From Methylomonas sp. (GTDB lineage Bacteria; Pseudomonadota; Gammaproteobacteria; Methylococcales; Methylomonadaceae): a stretch of 12,925 nucleotides of DNA. How positions within the stretch are numbered: position 1 is the first letter of the stretch; each line of letters opens with the position of its first letter. Where the stretch lies: positions 1 to 12,925 of the forward strand of contig JALSIU010000268.1 of assembly GCA_026989715.1 (NCBI GenBank), read 5' to 3'. The position numbers were made by a program, and so were the translations under genes. The notes under the pieces are model-generated. The model was not told where the DNA came from, searched no databases, and was given only the letters and a program-made list of their open reading frames with translations. Shown piece after piece: positions 6,497 through 12,925 of this stretch.

Positions 6497-9223
6497 ATGC
6501 CGACACATTTAAATAAATACTGGCACCATCTTACGGAAGCAGAGGTTATTGACTTGCTGAATGTGCACCCTGATAGAGGGCTGAGTCAACTGGATAGTGA
6601 AGAGCGTAGAAATAAGTTTGGCGCTAATGCATTAACCTTAAAAAAAGGTAAAGGGGCATTAGTACGCTTTTTATTGCAATTTCATCAAGTACTTGTTTAT
6701 ATTTTATTGGTTGCAATCGGTGTCAAAATATATCTAGGTGATTGGGTGGCCGCTGGGGTTATATTGGGTGTCGTTTTGTTGAATGCCATTATTGGGTTTA
6801 TGCAAGAAGGCAAGGCATTAAGTGCGTTGGCAGCACTTATTCATGCGCTAAAAACTGAAGCCACAGTACTGCGTTCAGGTGAGAAGCAACGTATAGATGC
6901 TGTAAATTTGGTGCCGGGCGACATAATATTACTACAATCAGGGGATAAAGTGCCCGCTGATATACGTCTTTTAAATAGTCGTGAATTACAAATTGATGAG
7001 TCAGCATTAACCGGCGAATCTGTTCCTGTCAGCAAACAGTCTTTGGCACTGCCTAATACAACCTTACTTACCGACCGAACGAATATGGTATATTCCACAA
7101 CTTTAGTGACTTATGGCACTGGGTTGGGAGTAGTGGTTGCAACAGGAGATAATACTGAAATCGGTCGTATTTCTGAATTAATCAGTCGTGCAGAAGTCTT
7201 AGAAACACCTTTAACACGCAAGATAGCTAAATTTAGTCATATTCTACTATTTGCTATTCTGGGGCTGGCCGCCCTTACGTTTTTTGTAGGGTTATCGCAC
7301 GGTGAATCTTGGGAAAGTTTGTTTATGGCTAGTGTTTCTTTGTCTGTTGCCATGATACCTGAAGGATTACCTGCGGTAATGACCATTACCTTGGCAATAG
7401 GGGTGTCAAGAATGGCCAAGCGTAATGCAATTATTCGACATCTACCGGCAGTCGAAACCTTAGGCAGTACAACTGTTATTTGTTCAGATAAAACAGGCAC
7501 TCTGACGCGTAATGAAATGACAGTACAGCAAGTTTGGGCAGGCAAGGAAACTTTTATTAGTCAAGGTATTGGTTATTCCCCTAAGGGTGGCTTTACTCTA
7601 AATGGTCAAGTATTTGAAGTTAATGATAAAACGTGCTTTCTGGAGTGTTTGCAGGCGGGCTTGTTGTGTAATGATGCGGTATTAAAACAAAGTGATCAGG
7701 CTTGGGTGGTGGTAGGTGATCCTACTGAAGGTGCATTATTGGTTTCTGCTCAAAAAGCTAAGTTAGATAGTGTTAGCTTGTTAAAACAAAGACCACGCTT
7801 AGATGCCATTCCTTTTGAATCGCAATATCAGTATATGGCAACTTTGCATTCCGGTACGACCGGAAACGGTAATGTCATCTACTTAAAAGGGTCTGTAGAA
7901 AGTGTATTATTACGCTGCAACAAGCTGTTGGTAAAAAATGGCTCTCTTTCTACGCTAAATCCTGAAGAAATAAATAGTCAAGTAGAGCTTATGGCGGCTC
8001 AAGGTTTACGTATTTTGGCTTTTGCGCGATTGAATGTTCCTGAAAGTACTCAGTGCATTGATCATGATAGCGTTGCTAATGGAATGGAGTTCATTGGTTT
8101 ACAAGCCATGATTGACCCACCCCGTGAAGAAGCTATTTTAGCAATAGCGGCTTGTCAAGCAGCGGGGGTGCAGGTCAAAATGATTACCGGAGATCATGTG
8201 GTAACAGCTAGTGCCATTGCTGAGAAAATAGGATTAAATAAAGTATTGCCGACTGGGAAAATAAAAGGTGTCTATACGGGGAAAGAACTGGATGTGATGC
8301 TTGATGTCGAGTTAATTCAAGCCGTGAAGGTTGCATCTGTTTTTGCACGAGTCACTCCCAAGCAAAAATTGCGCTTGGTTGAAGCCTTGCAAGCGGGTGG
8401 TGCAGTGACTGCGATGACAGGTGATGGTGTTAATGATGCGCCTGCTGTACGTAAGGCCGATATAGGTATAGCAATGGGCATTACCGGTACTGAAGTTGCC
8501 AAGGAAGCCGCCGATATGGTGTTGACGGATGATAATTTTGCTACCATTGAAGCTGCTGTAGAGGAAGGTCGTAGTGTATTAGATAACTTGATAAAGTTTA
8601 TCAGTTTTATATTAGCGACTAACTTAGGTGAAGGATTAGTCATTATTGTTGCTGTGCTGATGGGGGAAATATTACCTGTACTCCCTGTTCAGGCACTATG
8701 GATTAATATGACTGCTGCATTATTTTTGGGGCTGACTTTGGCTTTTGAACCTCGTGAGCCTGGCCTTATGACTAAGCCTCCGCGCTCTAGCGCTGCACCC
8801 ATTTTGAATGGAGAGCTAATATTTCGTATTTTTTTAGTTGGCTTGATGTTGCTGGTAGGCTCTTTCAGTTTATTTGAGTGGGCACTTCAGCATGGAGCGA
8901 GTGAAGAGCAAGCGCGCACCATTGCTGTGAATGTTTTTGCCGTAGGTGAGTCCTTCTATTTACTAAACTGTCGTTCATTACGATTATCTATGTTTAGTTT
9001 AGGTTTGTTTAGTAATATATGGGTTTGGCTAGGAATTGCTGCAATGATGGTTGCTAGTTTGGTATTAACTTACCTTCCGATAATGAATAAATTATTTCAT
9101 ACAGCACCTATTAGCCTAAGCGACTGGTTGCATATTTCTGCAGTAGGGTTAAGCATTCATCTGGTTATTGCTTGTGACAAAAGAATACGCTTATGGTTGG
9201 AGCAACGTGTTACTAAAAAGTGA
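6497..9223 (+). CDS. P2-type cation-transporting ATPase (SERCA/PMR1-like) with altered M6 site
   Basis: This 908-residue P-type pump has an N-terminal cation-ATPase domain (1-75, starting HLTEAEVIDLL), the actuator with TGES (172-175), M4 with IPEGLP (287-292), the phosphorylation loop DKTGTLT with catalytic Asp331, a nucleotide-binding domain with KGSVE (464-468), TGD (564-566) and hinge TGDGVNDAP (641-649), then about six C-terminal helices. Compared with SERCA, M4 keeps Glu289 (E309) and M5 keeps Asn709 and Glu712 (N768, E771). M6, reading LWINMTAALFLG, has Asn737 but Ala740 and Ala741 where SERCA has Thr799 and Asp800. Because that Asp is shared by both Ca2+ sites, Ca2+ transport is doubtful; Na+, K+, H+ or Mn2+ are alternatives. 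AAGGA six bases before the ATG supports the start. The gene follows the antiporter after 43 bases with no terminator, so they likely act together in ion homeostasis. No clear terminator follows. Confidence 0.93.
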   Translation: MPTHLNKYWHHLTEAEVIDLLNVHPDRGLSQLDSEERRNKFGANALTLKKGKGALVRFLLQFHQVLVYILLVAIGVKIYLGDWVAAGVILGVVLLNAIIGFMQEGKALSALAALIHALKTEATVLRSGEKQRIDAVNLVPGDIILLQSGDKVPADIRLLNSRELQIDESALTGESVPVSKQSLALPNTTLLTDRTNMVYSTTLVTYGTGLGVVVATGDNTEIGRISELISRAEVLETPLTRKIAKFSHILLFAILGLAALTFFVGLSHGESWESLFMASVSLSVAMIPEGLPAVMTITLAIGVSRMAKRNAIIRHLPAVETLGSTTVICSDKTGTLTRNEMTVQQVWAGKETFISQGIGYSPKGGFTLNGQVFEVNDKTCFLECLQAGLLCNDAVLKQSDQAWVVVGDPTEGALLVSAQKAKLDSVSLLKQRPRLDAIPFESQYQYMATLHSGTTGNGNVIYLKGSVESVLLRCNKLLVKNGSLSTLNPEEINSQVELMAAQGLRILAFARLNVPESTQCIDHDSVANGMEFIGLQAMIDPPREEAILAIAACQAAGVQVKMITGDHVVTASAIAEKIGLNKVLPTGKIKGVYTGKELDVMLDVELIQAVKVASVFARVTPKQKLRLVEALQAGGAVTAMTGDGVNDAPAVRKADIGIAMGITGTEVAKEAADMVLTDDNFATIEAAVEEGRSVLDNLIKFISFILATNLGEGLVIIVAVLMGEILPVLPVQALWINMTAALFLGLTLAFEPREPGLMTKPPRSSAAPILNGELIFRIFLVGLMLLVGSFSLFEWALQHGASEEQARTIAVNVFAVGESFYLLNCRSLRLSMFSLGLFSNIWVWLGIAAMMVASLVLTYLPIMNKLFHTAPISLSDWLHISAVGLSIHLVIACDKRIRLWLEQRVTKK

Positions 9224-9291
9224 GAGTAAGCAATTGCTAGACAATGAAGCCTTATAATTAAAACCCCCTAAGCTACTCTGACTAAGCCCTA

Positions 9292-11199
9292 TTATTTAGA
9301 TACATTAGCATTGGCACGAGTCATCAGTGTGGATTTTAGTGAAGAAGCATTAAACATTTGTTTAAAACGCGCGACCTCAACTGAGGTATCGGCAAATAGA
9401 TCTTGGGCAAAAGCATAGCCTAAGGTTTGGTAAATTAATTCTGCTTCGATAGTATATTGTTCGGTGGTCAAATGACTAATGTTAAATTCAATGACATCAC
9501 TTCCTCCTATAAAGTTTGGGTCGTTGCTCGCAGCTCCTTGTACTTGAATTTTTGTCGGTACCGTATTTTTATCAAAGCCGTTAGGTAGTAAGCGATTATC
9601 TTTTATATAACTTTTTGCACGTAGTAGTGTAAAGGTTATATTATCTTGATAATCTGACATAACGGCTTCATAAACCTGTACTTTTTTGGGTGAATCAATG
9701 ACTTGATAATGTGGTTCGAATTGCGTTCTGTCTTGGTCGGAATCAAGTTCTTTAACGCTACCATCATGGTTGACCTTACCGGATTCGAATGCAATATGAC
9801 CTTGTGAGTCACGTACCGTAACGTGCACGATAACACGGCGAGATGGATAACCGGAGGGCAATTTATGCCCCGTTTTACTGCTAATATTAAGCTTAAAATT
9901 TAGAGTGTTGTTTTGCAAAGTGGGGGTGCTTATTGTTAATTGTGCCGCTTCACTCAATAAAGTCTCCGCATCTAATATGCTGCTAGCAAAATCAGCAACC
10001 GGTGTGCCGAGTACTTGGCGGTAATCTTGTAGTATGGATAGCATTAATCGGTTGCTACCTAAAAAGTTGTGTTGTGCAAAATTATCCCTTTTGGTGTTGA
10101 GGCTGGCCGGGCGACTAGCGATAATAACACCGTCAGCACGCGGCATATGGCATTGCTGACAACTATCTGTTTGAGCATAATCACTGTACAACCATTCGGT
10201 ATATGGCATTTGCTCAGGAAATTTATTGTCCTCTTGACTGAGAACATTACCGTGTTCATCCGTGTAAGGGGTGCTTAAGTCATGGCAACTGGCACAAAGT
10301 TCAGAAGATTGGATATGTTCACTATACACAGGCGTAAAGTTGGCAAAATTTTGCATAGGGCGCGTAAGGATATCTTTATACGGGCCGTAAATGAGTCGTT
10401 CAGTGCTGGTCGGAAAGGTTTTAATCGTAAATTTTCCAGAGAAACCGGCCTCGGTACCAAAGGGAGCATCAGGTGATATTTGGTGGCATAAGCTACAACT
10501 AACGCCTTCTTTAGCAAGGTCATAGTAACGATTTTTGGGGTTAAGCATACCTTCGCCAAATACGGCTTGAATACCGTGCCCCTGTTTTTTGGATTCTTCA
10601 TTTGCCATAGGAGCATGGCAGCGGGTGCATTTGTCTTGGATAAGTTCTTTTTGTTCCGGGGTACTGTTAATCTCATTTTTTAATTGCGCTTGCCAAAATG
10701 GGTCACGGCTAGCATTTGCCATCATACTTGCATTCCAAGCAGGCACGATGGAAACATCGTGCCCTTGAGCGTCTTGCAAATCGGTATGGCACTGGTTGCA
10801 AACGCCGGAGCCACTAAAGTGCTGGGTTCGAAAAATTTTTCGGCCGGGTGGGGCATCTAGTACTTCTGTTATATTGTGAATTTGGAATATGTTATTGCCC
10901 AAAAAAGTTAGGTTGGCGGCATATTGCTGATCTAAAAAACGAAGGCTGGATAAGTGTAGGCTTAAGTCATCATAAACAGGGACGATGGCATTACTGGTAA
11001 ATTGTTCGGTTTGTGGTGCCACGCTGCTCAATGCTAATTTATCGGGGGGTAAAAAAGAGAGTTCCAATGCATAAAAATTATCTTGATAATAAGCGTAGGG
11101 GATACTGAGTGTGTTGTTTTCTAATGAAAAATTAGCATCGGCGTGGCAAGGAAGAGAAAACGGAGCAAGGAGAACTAATAAAGGGAGTATTTTTTTCAT
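9292..11199 (-). CDS. Secreted five-haem c-type cytochrome
   Basis: From ATG 11199 this is 635 residues. MKKILPLLVLLAPFSLPCHA is a classic Sec signal peptide, so the protein is periplasmic or surface-exposed. A beta-rich N-terminal segment (about 21-115) precedes a haem region with five CXXCH motifs: CNQCH (134), CTRCH (191), CSLCH (235), CASCH (302) and CQQCH (347). A C-terminal beta-rich region (about 415-620) begins with TGHKLPSGYPSRR (443-455), a motif I recall from many large multihaem cytochromes; its His may be a distal axial ligand. Expected role is extracytoplasmic electron transfer; partner and substrate are unknown. Alternative starts are ATG 11229, ten bases after the upstream stop, and TTG 11253, which overlaps the upstream gene. 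None has a good ribosome binding site, and 11199 is chosen for the signal peptide. It is last in a three-gene secreted-protein cluster. Haem maturation genes are not in the window. Confidence 0.9.
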   Translation of the reverse strand: MKKILPLLVLLAPFSLPCHADANFSLENNTLSIPYAYYQDNFYALELSFLPPDKLALSSVAPQTEQFTSNAIVPVYDDLSLHLSSLRFLDQQYAANLTFLGNNIFQIHNITEVLDAPPGRKIFRTQHFSGSGVCNQCHTDLQDAQGHDVSIVPAWNASMMANASRDPFWQAQLKNEINSTPEQKELIQDKCTRCHAPMANEESKKQGHGIQAVFGEGMLNPKNRYYDLAKEGVSCSLCHQISPDAPFGTEAGFSGKFTIKTFPTSTERLIYGPYKDILTRPMQNFANFTPVYSEHIQSSELCASCHDLSTPYTDEHGNVLSQEDNKFPEQMPYTEWLYSDYAQTDSCQQCHMPRADGVIIASRPASLNTKRDNFAQHNFLGSNRLMLSILQDYRQVLGTPVADFASSILDAETLLSEAAQLTISTPTLQNNTLNFKLNISSKTGHKLPSGYPSRRVIVHVTVRDSQGHIAFESGKVNHDGSVKELDSDQDRTQFEPHYQVIDSPKKVQVYEAVMSDYQDNITFTLLRAKSYIKDNRLLPNGFDKNTVPTKIQVQGAASNDPNFIGGSDVIEFNISHLTTEQYTIEAELIYQTLGYAFAQDLFADTSVEVARFKQMFNASSLKSTLMTRANANVSK

Positions 11200-11239
11200 G
11201 GCAGTTTGTTTGAGAATGTCGAGTTGCATTTGCTTATAT

Positions 11240-12199
11240 TTAATAGGCTGCAATTTGTATTAAGCCTGTATTGCCGCCACTACTAGACAGGACATCTAAG
11301 CGAATTGAAGAGGTGTTACGATTTAAAGTAAAGGTATGTGCTTCTTGTGTATTAGGTAGTTCAAAAGGGCCTAAAACTTCACCATTATCAATTGTGATGG
11401 TAAAACTGAAAATTTTGGCGCTGCCGTCGCTCATAGAACGCGACCAAACTTTGAGTGTGTCAATATGTTTGCTTTGAGCCAATGCAATCTCAATAAAAGC
11501 ATTATCGCCATCACCTGCTGAAGACCATGCAGATTGAACGGAATCGTCTATTGCACTATTAGCCCCCCAAGGCTGATTATTTTCTACTCCGGCAAAGTTA
11601 CTGCTAACGGCGACGATTTTTGCGCCATTGGCGAGCGCAAGTAGGTTGTTATCTAATGTGGCTGTGGCGGTTGTAAAGCTGGCTGTCGGTGCCCAATAGG
11701 CATTTCCTTGTGCATCAACGCCTTGTACTCGGTAGTAATAGCGTGTATTTGCGGTTAAATTAGATAAAATAGGGTTATGCTCAATAATGGCTCCTCCGTT
11801 CATGTTCGGATCAGTGGCAACGGCACCAAATGTGGGTGATGCGCCATAAATGACTGAACAGGCCAGAGGGATTTTGGATGTAAAAGTAAGTCGTGCTTCC
11901 GTTGTTTTAATATCGACTATTCTCGGTGCTGCGCCATCGGTAACTGTTGTTAAATTGAAAAATTGCGGTGGGATTGATGCAGGGGATAAGGTGCCATAGC
12001 CACTTAAACTAAAGTCGCCTTTTGTGTTGGCTATATAGTTAAACTTTGCCCATAGGTATTGGCCTTGATATTGAATAATAGGAACATCTAGCGTTAGGGT
12101 GTCAGATAGTGATGCCGGTTTTGCGGCAACGATGTTAAAGCCCACAAAAGAGAAGATGCCTAAAATAAGCTGATGCTTTATTATGTGAGGAGATCGCAT
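11240..12199 (-). CDS. Secreted protein with fibronectin-III-like and discoidin (F5/8 C)-like domains
   Basis: This is a 319-residue exported protein. Residues 1-26 are a signal peptide ending near IVAA-KPA. A short beta segment (about 34-85, DTLTLDVPIIQYQGQYLWAKF) resembles the N-terminus of the neighbouring cytochrome. A fibronectin-III-like domain follows (about 91-178; APRIVDIKTTEARLTF, then NTRYYYRVQGVDAQG). The C-terminal domain (about 184-319) looks like a discoidin/F5-8 type C jelly roll: a start with SSNFAGVENNQPWGANSAID, SAWSS, FIEIALAQSKHIDTLKVWSR and an end at SIRLDVLSSSGGNTGLIQIAAY. Such domains bind sugars or surfaces. No catalytic motif is seen. A single mature-chain Cys (Cys114) with Met133 and His141 sits in the FN3 part. 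AAGGA seven bases before the ATG supports the start. It ends 40 bases before the cytochrome start, so they are probably co-transcribed. Likely a surface or periplasmic binding or scaffold partner; this role is inferred. Confidence 0.8.
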   Translation of the reverse strand: MRSPHIIKHQLILGIFSFVGFNIVAAKPASLSDTLTLDVPIIQYQGQYLWAKFNYIANTKGDFSLSGYGTLSPASIPPQFFNLTTVTDGAAPRIVDIKTTEARLTFTSKIPLACSVIYGASPTFGAVATDPNMNGGAIIEHNPILSNLTANTRYYYRVQGVDAQGNAYWAPTASFTTATATLDNNLLALANGAKIVAVSSNFAGVENNQPWGANSAIDDSVQSAWSSAGDGDNAFIEIALAQSKHIDTLKVWSRSMSDGSAKIFSFTITIDNGEVLGPFELPNTQEAHTFTLNRNTSSIRLDVLSSSGGNTGLIQIAAY

Positions 12200-12216
12200 G
12201 TTTCGTTCCTTTTTGA

Positions 12217-12224
12217 GGGGGGGG
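12217..12224 (-). repeat. C8 homopolymer in the leader of the FN3/discoidin gene
   Basis: There are eight Gs on the plus strand (eight Cs in the transcript), 17 bases before the ATG and directly upstream of the AAAAAGGA ribosome binding site. Tracts of this length can slip during replication. Here the change would alter the leader or promoter spacing rather than a reading frame. Confidence 0.6.
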
Positions 12225-12247
12225 CTGAAATAGCAATTAAGGTATTT

Positions 12248-12286
12248 ATAATACCCGAATCAGTAAATAATCGCTTCGGGTATTAT
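12248..12286 (-). terminator. 12-bp perfect hairpin between the two secreted-protein genes (atypical terminator or processing site)
   Basis: ATAATACCCGAA (12248-12259) is the exact reverse complement of TTCGGGTATTAT (12275-12286), with a 15-base loop. It lies 38 bases downstream of the stop of the gene at 12325. On the minus strand it is followed by AAATACC and not a T run, so a standard intrinsic terminator is doubtful. A competing short stem is possible, because GGTAT at 12241-12245 also pairs with ATACC at 12251-12255. It could end, attenuate or process the message between these genes, or bind a regulator. Confidence 0.5.
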
Positions 12287-12324
12287 TGAGTTGGTGACGT
12301 TTTGCTATATCTATAAAGTGAGTA

Positions 12325-12925
12325 TTAGAAATTTGGCAACATTTTGGGTACAGGAGAGGCGGTAAAGATTGCGTGATAGCCATGAACGCCTTTATAACAT
12401 GCATCCGTTTCCGCACAGTAAAAAGCATTTACACCGCCGATGTTGACTGAATATTTACCGGCAGGTAGCTGGGCGCGGTAAATAATGCTTGTTTCGCCAG
12501 TTAATGACGCAACGACAGCTTTAAATTGAATGGTTGACCAGAAATTGCCGGTTGAGTTAAAGCTTCCTTTTTCGGTTTCGGTGGTACTATCCCAACCTTC
12601 ATAAATAGACATGGCAGGGTATAGCATGGCTCCTGAGGTTGTAAATGACTTTTCGCCGGTATTGTTATCAACTTGCATTTCATAAACACCTTCTTGGCGT
12701 GCTAATTTTATTTCTAAAATAGCATCGTCTTTAAGCTCTAGTGCAACCCAGTCGGTTGTGTGTGTCCAGCCCATATTAGGAGCTTCGAAAGAGGGCTCAT
12801 ATGAGCCTTTGCCGCCTGTGCTTCCTATGATTTCTGCTTTTTCTGGAGAACTAAGTCGTACTGTCCACTCATATCCTATGCCACTTGCATCCGGGTCGGC
12901 AAATTGAACTTCAGCCATTGCAGTG
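12325..12925 (-). CDS. Secreted protein of unknown family (5' end beyond window)
   Basis: The frame stays open to the window edge, so the gene is probably cut. The edge reads T-A-M-A followed by EVQFADPDAS, and A-M-A looks like a signal-peptidase site, so the mature protein would begin near EVQF and the leader lies outside. If instead the ATG at 12918 is used, the product is 197 residues with no signal. The visible chain is beta-rich, with many Trp, Tyr, Gly and Ser residues (YEWTVRLSSPEKAEI, GWTHTTDWVALELKD, FWSTIQFKAVVA, LPAGKYSVNI). It has two cysteines near the end (Cys168 and Cys174, FYCAETDACYKG) that could form a disulfide, and only three histidines (53, 179, 182, counting from that Met). 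I do not recognise the family with confidence. The Trp-Thr-His at 51-53 and the neighbouring cytochrome recall the methanotroph copper proteins MopE and CorA, but this is speculation. It is first of three co-directional genes for exported proteins. Confidence 0.65.
   Translation of the reverse strand, partial: TAMAEVQFADPDASGIGYEWTVRLSSPEKAEIIGSTGGKGSYEPSFEAPNMGWTHTTDWVALELKDDAILEIKLARQEGVYEMQVDNNTGEKSFTTSGAMLYPAMSIYEGWDSTTETEKGSFNSTGNFWSTIQFKAVVASLTGETSIIYRAQLPAGKYSVNIGGVNAFYCAETDACYKGVHGYHAIFTASPVPKMLPNF

Noticed and set aside
3474..9246. Near-repeat ATTGCTAGRCAATGAA at 3476-3491 and 9233-9248, both between genes
   Set aside because: A 16-base match with one mismatch is expected about once or twice by chance in a 13-kb window counting both strands, so two copies are not evidence of a shared operator.
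9224..9291. Bidirectional terminator between the convergent ATPase and cytochrome genes
   Set aside because: I found only short, imperfect complementarity and no stem followed by a T run in either direction.
10275..10676. Open frame of 133 codons on the minus strand inside the cytochrome gene
   Set aside because: It is an out-of-frame reading of the haem-binding region; the overlapping frame has five CXXCH motifs and a signal peptide.
11200..11253. TTG start at 11253 for the cytochrome
   Set aside because: It would overlap the upstream gene, lacks a ribosome binding site and puts 18 extra residues before a complete signal peptide; ATG 11199 (or 11229) is more likely.
12325..12370. C-terminal TASPVPK resembling a PEP-CTERM/VPEP sorting signal
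   Set aside because: No hydrophobic helix or basic tail follows; the protein ends seven residues later.

Overview
The window looks like a chromosomal segment of a gammaproteobacterium with an AT-leaning genome. The tight operons, the Hsp70/DUF2760 pair, and the combination of a secreted multiheme cytochrome with secreted beta-rich proteins would fit a Methylococcales-type methanotroph or a related aerobic lineage. That placement is inference: no rRNA, tRNA or methane-oxidation gene is visible. I see no mobile element, CRISPR array or RNA gene.

Left part (1-4081, all on the minus strand). A transmembrane DUF2760 protein and an atypical Hsp70 form a two-gene operon joined by an ATGA overlap. 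The Hsp70 carries an acidic N-terminal tail of about 100 residues. Upstream lies a small lipoprotein gene of unknown function with its own sigma70-like promoter and a short intrinsic terminator. Next comes a stand-alone cyclic-nucleotide-binding domain protein without an output domain. A 330-base divergent regulatory region (4082-4411) follows; it holds several short palindromes and a hairpin just before the next gene.

Middle part (4412-9223, plus strand). Three closely spaced genes form a probable ion-transport operon: a 115-residue four-helix membrane protein (GTG start directly behind AGGAGG), a KefB/KefC-type CPA2 cation:proton antiporter with a C-terminal TrkA-N (RCK) domain, and a P2-type cation ATPase. 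The ATPase keeps all catalytic motifs, but its M6 helix lacks the aspartate that binds Ca2+ in SERCA, so its ion is uncertain.

Right part (9292-12925, minus strand). Three co-directional genes encode secreted proteins, in transcription order: a protein of unknown family (N-terminus outside the window, a secretory cleavage-like A-M-A visible at the edge), a protein with a fibronectin-III-like and a discoidin (F5/8 type C)-like domain, and a five-haem c-type cytochrome of about 635 residues. The last two share a similar short beta-rich N-terminal segment, which suggests they work together outside the cytoplasmic membrane, possibly in surface electron transfer or metal handling. This cluster is the most likely home of an undescribed system. 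Its spacers contain a C8 homopolymer just before a ribosome binding site and a 12-bp perfect inverted repeat, both possible control points.
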